A DNA stretch of 64,000 nucleotides from Dendrophyllia cribrosa (Eukaryota; Cnidaria; Anthozoa; Scleractinia; Dendrophylliidae). Positions 11,730-23,400 of the stretch are shown in pieces. Each line of letters begins with the position of its first letter. Positions within the stretch are counted from its first letter, which is position 1. The stretch spans positions 51,638,672 to 51,702,671 of the forward strand of contig JAJLRJ010000001.1 in assembly GCA_024195265.1 (NCBI GenBank), read 5' to 3'. The notes below the pieces were generated by a model. The model worked only from the letters and a program-made list of their open reading frames with translations. It was not told the origin of the DNA and did not search any database. Made by a program: the position numbers and the translations under genes.

Positions 11730-12090
11730 TTAATAAGAGGTTGTTACATCCATTCTTTGTTCTCGGTTTTGTGTTTAGGGATTAAGAAGACTTCATTTCA
11801 TTTTCCATGCTTCTTTCGATAAGTTCTGGGCATTTTGGAATCTTTTTAAATCCTGTTTCTGAAAAGCTCAGCTAGCGTTGGCTCTGGTTGCCAGAGGCTT
11901 TTCTCGTGCTCTTGCCGCGAGAGATCCTCCGGTAACTAAGGTACGTGGAGTGGATTAGTCAAATAAACACACCATTTATACAGGATTCATTTGATGAAGA
12001 AGATTGGTCATGTCCTAGTTAACCGCTCATTTCATAACACTCTTTCACTTCACTTGTTAGCAAGAAATCTGGAAAATCTTTGGAAAAGAG
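11730..12090 (+). pseudogene. Duplicated, broken first exon of the EF-hand gene
   Basis: It matches 20400-20690. An ATG at 11807 opens a frame like MLLSISSGHFGIF, parallel to MLPSISSGNFGIF in the intact gene, but a TAG follows after about 20 codons. A block at about 11872-11956 with no counterpart in the intact exon interrupts it. Downstream text (gattcatttgatgaagaaga, ttagcaagaaatctgg) again matches but with frame breaks. With the TYMP exon copy at 9.0-9.5 kb it shows that the duplicated unit carried both divergent first exons. Confidence 0.8.
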
Positions 12091-12192
12091 AAAAGAAAGA
12101 GCAGGAAAAGACAACAAAGAGATCAGTGCAGTAAGGTATACACGTGTATATGGATAAACAAATTTTCTGAAGGTCCGGACACACAGTGCAAC

Positions 12193-12450
12193 TAAAGCCC
12201 CGGCTACACCTTCTAACATTGTTATATAGTAACATTTTTTGATTCAACAATGTTAGAACGTGTAGCCGGCATGTGAGATGACGTTTGTCTGTCATTTTTT
12301 GTTAGAAGAATGTTTTGATTTCGATCAAACACTTCTTCCAACAAGAAATGTTAGACAAACGTCATCTAACATGCCGGCTTCTGACACGTTCTAACATTGT
12401 TGAATCAAAAAATGTTATATAACAATGTTAGAACGTGTAGCCGGGGCTTA
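12193..12450. mobile_element. Near-perfect palindromic miniature element
   Basis: The ends aagccccggctacacc and gtgtagccggggctta are inverse. Inside, each arm repeats taacattgttatatagtaac-like and gaatgttagaacgtgtagcc-like blocks, and the centre has a second small hairpin (acgtttgtctgtcatt with its inverse). The arms are about 120 bp. No ORF. Positions 12451-13422 are AT-rich and show no supported gene. Confidence 0.8.
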
Positions 12451-13422
12451 ACTTTTCTGCAACGACTGCGCGCAACAAGATATTTTAGGGGTGCCACACG
12501 ATGCAATTTGTTGCGCGCAACGTCGCAAAAAGAGAATTCGATTCAACTTCTGTAACTGTTGGGTTTGCAAGGTTCAAAATAATACCACGATTGTCTTCAG
12601 ATTAAACAAAAATGCCAAACACGTGCTTTGTTTAGGTTTATGTCAATTTACCTTCTTACATCATCATACCATGTCACAGTAATTTTGTACAATCCTTACC
12701 AGTAAAATTACATAAAATAAGGGAATCCAAGAAAAATATATATCGAAAATTATGTATAAACTGTGTCTGTTAAATAATGAAACGCTAAAGTTGATAATCG
12801 TCAACCTTTAGCTTGAGAACACCCCCCTCAGTTCACCCAGCCCGGTCCCTTTCTGTCTTTATAACAAAATTTGTCACCAAGAGTTATTAATGATTGATGT
12901 GGAAATAGCGGATTGTTCAAAGAATAAGCTTAATAATTTTTTTGTCTTAATAATAAACAGGTTAAAAAAAACCTGACTTGGGGAAAGTATAGATAAAAAT
13001 ATCCACTACTTTAAAATCAAAAAGTTAAATTACGGGTAATTCTTTTTAAATCATGGTTATTTGTGGTTAAGAAATAATGACTCATCACTCACCAGTTACT
13101 TTGTCACACACAGAATATGCATGTGTAAGTTTTCACATAGATTATATAGTTTAAAACCGTGAAGACACCAATTAACAATTAGATTATGAGGCCGCCATTA
13201 ATTAGGCTACTCACTCTACTCACTTTCTACAACAGAATAGATTGATAGTGAGTAGCGTAGCCAATAAGAGAACAGCATTCGTGATAGTACACTAGTAGAT
13301 TTATACCAATACTAAATAGCAACCATAAAAACTCGACCCTAATTTGGAAACAATCATAAAAGATTTAAAGACATACATAACAAATTGTTAAAATTTATAT
13401 TGTGAAAGTTATTGCCATGTTA

Positions 13423-16400
13423 TCACTGACAAACAAAAATTGATGTTCGTTTTTTGCTGTCAATGATATCGATAATTCTTGATGCACAAGGCAAGTCAGT
13501 AGTGCCACCATTTTCATCAATCTCCAGGGCTTCTTTCAAAGAGGCTATTTGGGAAGCAGTGAGGTTGCCATTGTGGTGAATAGTGATCCATTTGCTACCT
13601 GCCTTTACAAACTGACCAATGCGCACACTCAGCACAGCACCTACTCCATGGTCAATGCTGCTACTGGAATGATGCCTGCCTGCACCCAGCTCGTGAACCA
13701 CTTTTGCCAAGGCAAGGGCATCTATTGCAGACACTATTCCACTCTTGTCAGCAACAAGTTCTGTTTTTTGGGAAGCAAGGGGTAGGATGCTGAATGGGTC
13801 TGACCCAGGGGTACAAAGCTTCTGTGCCACTTCTGGTTGGACACCCTGTGATGTTAGCATCTCACAGAATTTTTGAAGGGCTTTCCCATTATCCAAGGTG
13901 TCAGCAATGAGTTTTTTGCCCTCTTGTTCTGATTCCACTTTATTTAACGTATAAAGCAGATGACCACCTTAAGAGAAAATGGAACACAATTCAATGACCA
14001 GAGCAATTTTGACTTCTGATTGTACTCCGCTCAGTCCAATTACTATAACAAGAGTGTGACACAAAAACCTGCATAATGGACAAACATATTATTATAATAC
14101 TTTTGTGCTTGACTTGCTTTTTGGTCCATGATTTTTGAAAAAATACCTCCCTAAATCAATTGAATTTGTAGTAAATACCTCAACAACTGCGAATACTCTT
14201 GAGGGAAAATACAGTTTGTGAGTGGCTGGAGTGCCCATTTGAGAGGTGTCAGAATCCAGAAGTCCATTAGCTGAGGTTATTGAGACTGTTATATACACAA
14301 GTTAAGTTACCTGGGGGGGGGGGGGGGGGGGTACTCCCTTATATGACCTATACGGGGACGTGCCGCTGGACAGGGTATGGTTTTTGGCATTTTTGTCCTG
14401 AACAGGGTATATAATTTAACGTGAATCTGTCCTAAACAGGGTATGGTTCCAGTTAACTTAGCGCCTGTGGTGACTTCCCTTGTCGTGATTAGTATATTCA
14501 TGCAAAGGCGAAGTCGTTTTCTTTTCAAAGGATGCATCTACCATTTTTTTTAAGCTCAGATCAATCAACCTCGTTCCCAGGGTCTCTCTTCTTCCCTCCC
14601 CTGGAGCGAGAGAGAGAGAGACCCTGGCTCAGGCTGGTCACGTGTCTCGTGGACAATTATAATCCTAAGGAGGGGTAGACAGTATTTGTAACGTTGCCTT
14701 GTTTTCTGTACAGTGGCAAGGCTCGTGCTGTGAGCGACGGTTGTTGTTTCAGCTGTGGCTGTGAAATAAATATGTTCCATGTTCCATAACCTCTTGTTGA
14801 AAATAGGAATCTGTATTGCAAGATATATAAAAAAGACGTAAAAAATTCTCTGTGATTTAATATAGCAAGACCCGGAATAAAACAGATAAAACATCCCAGG
14901 CTTTTATATCGTCAACCGAATAGGGATGTTAGAAATCTCTTTGGCCGTGAAAAGTGCTTCAATTTTGCTGTTTATGTTATGCCTGCCGTTTATAACTCAA
15001 TAAATAGAAGGACAAAAGATCCTGACAACTTATAATTTTCGAACTGAACATAATATGAACAAAATCCTAAAATTGAAATAACGAAGGTTCAGTCAAACGA
15101 TTCAAACGAAAGAGAATAAACAATACGCAAGGATAAAATTGTTGCTCAAAAATTCACAAGTATATAAATGAACAATGTATAGACATCCAAACGACTGGAA
15201 CTGGTGAACATAGTAACTAAACAACATGCCTCACACACGAAGAATAATTATAAAAGCTTTCATTGTCTTCTCTCGATCGTTTCCTGTTATAAAAGTGTAC
15301 TGTTGATCAGCGTGCAAACATTTGGTCCGTGGCGGCCGCTTCTTTCTTGCTTTGCCATCGCCAGAGAACAGACGGCAGCACTTTAATGTGCCTTTCGAAT
15401 GAAGCTTTAAGATCGCCTGTTAAGCAGTATGTAGCGATAATTCATCCCAGTCCGGAACAATGCCATAAATCAAGGGCGCGAGCTTTGTGGCGTCAAGTAA
15501 TAAAATTGGATTGCATTCTGCAGCAAGTTCAAAATTAGCTTTACTGCGGTAAATCTTCAAGCGCCGTGACAATTCCTCTGATCCTAAAGCAACTTACACT
15601 TTCAGAACCAGACCATGTGGATATGTTTTCGAAGTCTGAGGATGACCGCCGCTTCACATTTTTCGCGAGCCGCCGAACGCTTTTGCATTTGTTTCGCAAT
15701 GCCCAACTAGAGCAGACAAATTTCACACTTTGCCGCCCCTCCCCCGTGTCCTTTAATTGCAATCTCCCAGATTCTGGGAGACAAGTGACCAGCCTGAGCC
15801 AGGGTCTCTCTCTCTCTCGCTCCAGGGGGCGGGAAGAAGAGAGACCCTGGGAACGAGGTTGCAGATCAATAACCACGCACGAGCCATGTCCTAGACAGGG
15901 TCCTAAAATAGAGGGTGTTGTCCTATACAGGGTAGGTATTTTCGTTTATTTTTGTCCTAAACAGGATCAGGGTCTCAGACCCTCAGTGGCACCCCTATAC
16001 CCAAATATTAGTCAAGTACCCCCCCCGGGGTTACCTCAACCTTTGAGCCTGTCATAACAGCAGCAAATATTGAAGTCAAATTGCTAAACTTTATAATTCA
16101 AGAAGTAGGGAATGTTACCTTCTTCACACACCAACTCTTTCAAGTCCTCAGTCCCCTTTCCATTCAGACAGCTGATGGCTTCAGCTACTTCCACTGAGTT
16201 ACCCACTGCTTTTCCCAGGGGTGCATCCATGCTAGTGATAAGGGCAACTGCCTTAATCCCTAGTCCATGGCATGTACCCACCAGGGTGTGTGCAAGGACT
16301 TGAGCCTTCTCTTCGGTTGTGGCAAATGCTGCCTTGCCAAACTTCACATCTAGTACCAGGGCCGAAAGGTTTTCTGTTGTGGAGAAAAAAAAAAACTGTT

Positions 16401-19400
16401 ATTAAGAAATAGAATTTTGGGGAAGAAGCTTGGATAAAGGGGGTTGTGCCCCATATACCAAGTCCTAAGTTAGGACAATAGAACCAGTTGTAACTTTCAA
16501 CAATTGGCATAGAACTAAAAAAACAAAATAGACCCGACAATAAAACAACACAATAAATGTGATTGGAAATATTATTGATCACATGCAGCTGCTAATGTAG
16601 GGTTAATCCAGCACACATGACTGTATCACATGACTGTATCACATGACTGTATCACACGACTGTACTAAAGGGAACTAAATCAAGGCACTTAGTATACCAG
16701 ATGCTTTCTTGGATACAATGGAGCTTGATATAAGAGGCATGGATGCCACTGTACCAGTGATGTCCCTTATGCCATACAACACCTTATCAGCAGGGACAAG
16801 TGAATCTGTCTGTCCCACAATACAACAGCCAACTTTCTCCAAGATATCACACATCTTCTTGGAGTCCACTTTTATTTGGAAACCTGGAATGGATTCCATC
16901 TTGTCGAGGGTTCCACCTATGAAAAATAATATAAAATTGTTAATATCAAGCAATCTCTTGCATTCCCTTGCGAATACAACCACCTCTCATGTTGCAAAAT
17001 GCCTCTTGCAGAGAGATTACCATATTCGCATGCTATTATTAATGCTCAAACTGACTGGCTTGCAGTATTAACAGGCATATTTTTGTGAGCGGTATCCATG
17101 TACACGGTAAGGGGTAAGGGGCCAAGGGGCCAAGGAAACTGGCGTTAAATCAGGGGGGGGGGGGGGGGGGGGGTGGGGGCAAAGTAATTTGCAGCAAAAA
17201 AGTTTCAAACAGACTTGAGCATTTTTAGAACTGTATCACCAATATTACAGTCAAATATAAACTAATTAAAACAATATCTTACAACGTCACATTTTCTTTC
17301 TCTTCTGAGTTTCAATAATATTATTTCTGTTCTAGACTTAATTCTTCATACCACTGATCAGTTTCCTGGCAAATGATACCCTATTCTAGACCAAAACTCT
17401 CTGATTTCTATACCCTATATCCCAAACTAAACTGCTCGAAAACCATACCCTTCACAGCAGCACATAGCCGTATAGCTTATATATGAGAGTACCCCCCCCC
17501 CCCACCTGCCCCCAGGGCAAATGAGCTATAAAGAAATTACAAAAATTTTATAATGAGGCTACAAAACAATAACAAAAGCAAATATTAACAAAAAAATTAC
17601 AAAGAATTGAAACAAATTACCAAAAACCAAGAGGCATGACAAAAGTAAAAAAAAAAATTTGAAAGAAGAAATGCACATTAACAAGAATGCACAAAAATAA
17701 TTAGTGTGAATGTCCCCTGGGGAATGTCTTTAAGGTATTTGCCCAGGGTATATTTGCCCTCTCAGAATATCTTCCAAAAATGTCTCAGTAAGCATCCTGA
17801 TGTCTAATTTCGAAATCCAAAATTTCAGGTCAATATCTTAAATCGTTCAGAAGATATGGACATTCAAAATTTCGCCTTTTGACCACTTTTGAGCATTCTG
17901 ATTGGTTGAATTAGGTCACATGACCCTTTGGCGGGACATTCAAAATATAGTTTTTTCAAGTGTTTCTGTACCAGAACTGAGTTGTGCTAGCAAATTCAAA
18001 CGAAAAGCAACTGATTTTGAGGATTGAAAACATTCTTTTAATATAATTTTGATCTGTCAAGTCAACAGTTGAGGGAGTTTGACAGCTGTCAATCATAGGG
18101 AATTAGCAAATAAGTAAATCACAAAAACGCGTTTTTCTCATTCGGATTTTAATATTTTTCGATTCTGTTTTCAGCAGTGCATTTCAACAGCCAATTGGCA
18201 CAATCGTGTGGTAGGGAACTTGAGTTGCATTAATGTATGAAAAGTTATGGGAAAATTTGGTTAAAAAAATATAAATCAATGTTTTTCTCGGTAAATTTTG
18301 CTTACAATAATGCAACTCAAGTTCCCTACCACATGATTGTGCCAATTGGCTGTTGAAACGCATTACTGAAAACGGAATCGAAAAATGTTAAAATCCGAAT
18401 GAGAAAAACGCGTTTTTGTGATTTACTTATTTGCTAATTCCCTATGATTGACAGCTGTCAAACTCCCTCAACTGTTGACTTGACAGATCAAAATTATATT
18501 AAAAGAATGTTTTCAATCCTCAAAATCAGTTGCTTTTCGTTTGAATTTGCTAGCACAACTCAGTTCTGGTACAGAAACACTTGAAAAAACTATATTTTGA
18601 ATGTCCCGCCAAAGGGTCATGTGACCTAATTCAACCAATCAGAATGCTCAAAAGTGGTCAAAAGGCCAAATTTTGAATGTCCATATCTTCTGAACGATTT
18701 AAGATATTGACCTGAAATTATGGATTTTGAAATAAGACATCAGGATGCTTATTGAGACATTTTTGGGAGGTATTCAGAGACGACAAATATACCCTGGACA
18801 AGTACCTTAACTGGATTGAAATCTGACATTCAAATGGCCCCTCCACTCTGATCTCCTAACAAAGTCTCAAGGGAACAATCCTGTCCACTAATTAACATGA
18901 GCATGTTTGAATAACAAAATCTGTTGTATAAACATGAATATTGGGCGGAGTGGACCTCAACCTTTGGCCTGCTAAATGCAAAAGTAACGCAAGACCTGTC
19001 CCCCTCAAATTGCCTTATTTGGGCAACAACAAACGTAACATTAATTGTACCCTATGAAAATACATGTGCCTCAATGCTTTGAGAAAAGGGTCAAGCTTTT
19101 GTTTCCGAGAAAAATAAATACAATACACAAACAAATTATGACGTATCTCGTCGTCAGACAAGTATATTGCAGCTCCATACTGAAAGCTTTCAGGAAGTTG
19201 CATCCAATACAAATATTTAAAAAACAAACGAGTCCATATTAATAAGCTTAGCTAAGTGAAAGCCAAATTATGAGTTCAGCTTTACAGAAAGTTTTGGCTT
19301 TACAAGCGTAAAAAATAAAGATAAAATCTAACTGAAAATAAACGAACGTTTTAAAATATAGAGCGCGTACCAGTATGTCCAAGACCTCGTCCAGAAATCA

Positions 19401-19737
19401 TAGGGACCTTGACTCCACAGACTGCCAAAGCGGGTGTGAGCGCGAGGCTCACTTTGTCACCAACTCCGCCTGTAGAATGCTTATCCGCGACGCTTCCTTT
19501 CCATTCTTCTGGCCACGTTAAGATGCTACCGGTTGACATCATTGCCTTTGTAAGATGTATAGTTTCGTCGCGATTCATTCCCTTGAGGTAGATAGCCATG
19601 AGCATGGCACCGATTTGGCCTTCGGAGGCAGTGCTCGACGTCGCGCATTTGACGAAGTGGTGTATTTCGCTCTCGGACAATTCATCGCCGTCTCGCTTTT
19701 TTGCAATCAGGTTTGGAATAGCAAATGAATTGGACAT
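13423..19737 (-). CDS. TYMP: Thymidine phosphorylase, four exons, complete
   Basis: Catalyses reversible phosphorolysis of thymidine (and deoxyuridine) to base and deoxyribose-1-phosphate in nucleoside salvage. In transcription order the coding exons are 19737-19371, 16916-16698, 16373-16119 and 13967-13423, all with GT-AG introns and matching phases, giving 461 residues. The start is ATG at 19737 ([17 protein letters not shown]); an open frame runs upstream to a TGA near 19810 without another ATG. Visible signatures are [12 protein letters not shown] (phosphate and substrate region), the family motif [17 protein letters not shown] across the first splice junction, [39 protein letters not shown], and the C-terminal domain with VHELGAGR. 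Length fits bacterial and animal enzymes (about 440-480). It is divergent from the EF-hand gene. Introns 1 and 3 carry large transposons. Confidence 0.95.
14313..16029. mobile_element. Poly-G/GTACTCCC-type element in TYMP intron 3
   Basis: A G run followed by gtactccctt opens at 14313 and a run of C closes at about 16029 with the inverse motif caagtaccccccc. The flanks gttacct (14306-14312 and 16030-16036) repeat directly, consistent with a target duplication. Internal text such as ctgaacagggtata, cctaaacagggtat and tcctatacagggta recurs near both ends. The centre is filled by another element (14566-15861), so the original length was about 420 bp. Confidence 0.65.
14566..15861. mobile_element. 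hAT- or Mutator-like element nested in the previous one
   Basis: Long inverted ends of about 80 bp: caacctcgttcccagggtct at the left and the inverse at the right, both containing ga/ct dinucleotide stretches and continuing into ctggctcaggctggtcac. The flanks cagatcaat (14557-14565 and 15862-15870) repeat directly, an 8-9 bp target duplication. The 1.1 kb interior has short ORFs only and no transposase that I recognise, so it is a non-autonomous copy. Confidence 0.78.
16610..16666. repeat. 13-bp tandem repeat in TYMP intron 2
   Basis: Four copies of cacatgactgtat, the last slightly changed. The duplicated locus at 7.1 kb has only one unit, so the array expanded or contracted after duplication. 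Confidence 0.75.
17151..17512. repeat. Poly-G to poly-C dispersed repeat in TYMP intron 1
   Basis: A run of about 22 G at 17153 is followed by AT-rich text, and the block ends with gagagtacccccccccccc at 17490-17512. The part containing taccctattctagaccaaaa and actctctgatt recurs at 22150-22375, where it also ends gagagtacccccg. It is a member of the G-run/GTACTC family. Confidence 0.6.
17730..18810. mobile_element. 1.08-kb fold-back element, about 520-bp arms, TTAA-flanked
   Basis: The sequence from 17730 to about 18250 is repeated in inverse order from about 18300 to 18810 with only scattered mismatches. Paired landmarks include ttaaggta and tacc ttaa at the ends, tgaccctttggcgggacatt with its inverse near 18605, and gggaacttgagttgcat with its inverse near 18310. 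TTAA borders both sides (17730-17733, 18807-18810). The spacer is about 50 bp and AT-rich. No ORF of note. In the unspliced TYMP transcript it would form a very long duplex. Confidence 0.9.
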
Positions 19738-20479
19738 TTTGCTAGCTAGCCGAGCTTCTTTGCTTATAAATGCAACAGATCGTGATGAAATAAACCGCAC
19801 CACCGCAGGTCAGATGTACAAATAAGCACCCACAAAGTCTGAGGACGCGTTCCACACGAGTAGCTTATGAGGGTATTGTTTTTTTTCAATTGTTATATCC
19901 CCACCCCTCCCCCACTAAGCGTTGGTAGAGTCAATCCAAAGTTGTTATTGTGCTTTAATATTTTGCTGTTGTTTTCCCACTCTTTCCTCGGTATAAGTTA
20001 AACATTTGTTTGAAAGTGACTGCTTGTGCATTTGTGCATTTTGTTGCTTTTGTAAGTATCGTCAGAAAGCCAGGTGGTCCAGGGGTAAAAAAGACAAATT
20101 GAACAAATTTTCTCAAAGTAACATTCCCCATCCCTTCCCCACCCGTACTTATCCAAATGTCGTCGTGTCCAAAAACTCTGATTGATATTTTCTGACGGTA
20201 CCGTGCGTAAACTGCATGTACATGTAGTTTTTGCTTTCCAAACCCTAAAAATTGTATGGACTTGAACAGTAAGAATCTTAAGACGGTCTAACTGTTGGTA
20301 AAAATGCCGTAAAGGTTGCACATTTCCTATTCTTTGCTCTTCGCTGTGCGACGTTGGACGTGTCAGGCGGCCTTCACGTGTATCCATGGAGTTTAAGTGG
20401 TTGTGTTCTGCGTTCTTTGTTGCCGGTTTAATTCATTTTCACTCACGCTGAAGCTAATCAAGACCTCATTTCATACTCC
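19738..20479. promoter_or_regulatory. Shared 5' region between TYMP and the EF-hand gene
   Basis: About 740 bases separate the two divergent start codons, so the promoters of both genes must lie here unless far exons exist. The region has no clear TATA box that I would name. About half of it is also preserved in the decayed copy (9.4-11.8 kb), including tggacttgaacagtaagaat and the stretch leading to the EF-hand ATG. Confidence 0.5.
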
Positions 20480-23400
20480 ATGCTTCCTTCGATAAGCTCT
20501 GGGAATTTTGGAATCTTTTCAAAGCCTGTTTATGGCTCCAACAGCGTTCACGGGATTAGTCATGTAAACAAGCCATTACAGGATTCGTTTGATGAAGAAG
20601 ATCGGTCATGTTCGAGTTTACCGCTCATTTCAGAGGGCTCTTTCACTTCACTTATTAGCAAGAAATCTGGGAAATCTTTGAAAAAGACTACAGAAAGCAG
20701 AAGGAAAGACTATGAGGTGAGTAAGTGGAAAAAAAACTTGTTTAATTGATTATTATATATTCACGACGTGTTTTATTGGGTTCCTAATTTGTTGATCTTC
20801 TTGCACTGTTGTTTACCAAATTCCCTGCCGTGTTCAAATAATAAGACTTCAGCTGGAGAAATACAAGAGAGTGTACCTTGTCACCAATGATATCTACAAA
20901 AGTAATTTTTCAATAGGTTTTGAACCTTTTATTGTGTGAATTTCAATAGACAAGACAAGGTACGGTACAAAAAAGCAAGCAGCATTAAGCTTATTGTTTC
21001 TATCTCCTGTTTTATATAGACTAGACTGTTACCCTAGAAAAACTCAAATTTGCAAGTGTGTCAATTTCGATTCAACGTGAAGCAAAAGTGTTTCCCTTAA
21101 TGCTTCAATCAGTGCCTCCCTCCACTGGGTCAACCTCCAGATATAAGAATTTTGTGGAGAAGAGTAATCACATCTAGGCTCATAGAAACATTATAAAGCA
21201 AACTTAGGAACAGAAATGTGTTTCCCCTCAGTATTCCTCTAGTAAAGAAGCTCTTTAGAGCTAGTTTGTAACAAATTTATCATCTTTGTTGATTAGCTCA
21301 CTACTTGAAATTAAAGAACAGGATTCTTTGAGAACACAAGGAAGTCAAATGCCTCGGATACACCGAGAGTAGTCTAAAGGCTGGTTTTCACAAGGACAGA
21401 GTTGGAGTCAAAGTCGGAGTCAGAGTCGGAGTTGTAGTCAGAAGCGAGAGCGATACAATCTAGTGAAAATCAAAATTGAAGGGGTGAGTGGAATAAAGCT
21501 CTAAGTGACTTGTGATCAACTGCTAGATTCTCCTTCCAGTTTGTCTTGTATATGCTCATGTAACAAAGGGAGAATTTGGTTTCAGATCAGGAGTCACTTA
21601 GGGCCTTATTCCAGTTTGGGATAAGGCCCTAAGTGACTCCTGATCTATGGCCAAATTCTTCTTTTGTTATATGAGCATATACAAGACAAACTGGAAGGAG
21701 AGGTTAGCAGTTGATCAGAATTCACTTAGGGCTTTATTCCACTCACCCCTTCAATTACGGAGTCATAAGCGGAATCAGAAGAAAATGAAACAGTTCTGAT
21801 TCTCCCAACTCAGATTCCGTCAAGCTTATGATTCCACTAATGACTCCAATTTTCAATTTTCACTAGGTCAGACTCTGTAGGACTCCGTCGCCAGTGAAAA
21901 CCAGCCATAATGGCAACCCTGGAATTCAAACATAAGAAATTGCCCCACTTATGCCTGCAGGGGAGGGGTCGGGGAATGAACACTGCTAGAATAGACAATA
22001 TTCATATTCTTGGTATGCACTGGAACTGCATGTAGGCGTGCAGTTAAGGCTCATGCGGAACGATCTTTTCAAATGCAATCTCCCTGCATGAGCCTCCATT
22101 GTAAGCTTGTTCTTAGTTCTCAGGCAAAGCAGTGCTGCTGGGATTCTGAAACCCTATACTAGACTAAACACCAAAATTCCTTACCCTATCCCATTCTTAT
22201 TTTCTAGACTTAATTCTTCATATCACTGAACAATTTCCCGCAAATGATACCCTATTCTAGACCAAAACTCTCTGATTACTATACCCTATCCTGCAGACTA
22301 AACTGCTTCAAAACCATATCCTTCACAGCTGCACATACCCAAAAAGCTTCAATATGAGAGTACCCCCGCCTCCTCTGGTTTCAGTTTCAACTGAAAATAG
22401 GATTATGGTCTATTGACTGATACACAACAGCTACATATACAAGCACGTACCCCAAAATTAGAGAATTAAAGGGCAAGTTCCAAATATTCCAGGGTGGCTA
22501 TCAAATAGATGTCTGTAAGTGATCATGTTTATGAAAGATCTGGGAATGGGAATGAAAATAGAGTCCTAAAGTGATGACGCCACAATATTGACTGATACAC
22601 AACAGCTACATATACAAGCATGTACCCCAAAATGCGAGAATTAAGGGCAAGTTCCAAATATTCCAGGGTGGCTAACAAATAGATGTCTGTAAGTGATCAT
22701 GTTTATGAAAGATCTGGGAATGGGAATGAAAATAGAGTCCTAAAGTGATGACGCCACAAATTAAACAAATTTTGTGAATTAATGGAATTTGATTGGACAT
22801 TCAGAAAGAGGATGACGTAAAATGCCTGCTTGCCAAAAATCAGCGTCTTATTGCAATTTGTGGGTGAGATATTGGCACTTAAATTTATGCTCTGATGATC
22901 CCATAAAACCTCTCTTATTTTGCCTCAGTTCAAAACATTAGGAACTGAGAAGGGTTAGGAAATTAGAAGGGTTTGTATGTGGTTTTCAGAGCATAAAGTG
23001 CCAATATCTTACTGGCAAGCGGGCATTTTTCGTCATCCTCTTTCTGAATATCTACATGTAATCAAATCCTATACAAATTTAAGTATTTGTGACATCTATT
23101 GCTCATGGGAATAGACCATTTCCGAGTTGCCTTTAGCCTCTCTATCAAAGCGAGGCTAGGTGCGAAACCTTTCAAATGAAAATGAGTTTTCATTCACATG
23201 CAAATAACTTATTTGCATGTGAATGAAAACTCATTTTCATATGAAAGGTTTCGCACCTAGCCTCGCTTTGATAGAGAGGCTAAAGGCAACTCGGAAATAG
23301 CCTATTACCGTGTGAGAAGGAAGATACAAGATCACATCGGCATCTATTTCCTTACTAAATTCAGATGTAAATCTGTAATCACTTATTTTCTGAAAATAGG

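Noticed and set aside
15566..16057. 163-codon ORF in TYMP intron 3
   Set aside because: It spans the right ends of two nested elements and has no recognised domain.
19738..19803. Longer TYMP N-terminus beginning MVRFISSR
   Set aside because: The first codon there is GTG, and a TGA lies just upstream without any ATG; the first ATG is at 19737.
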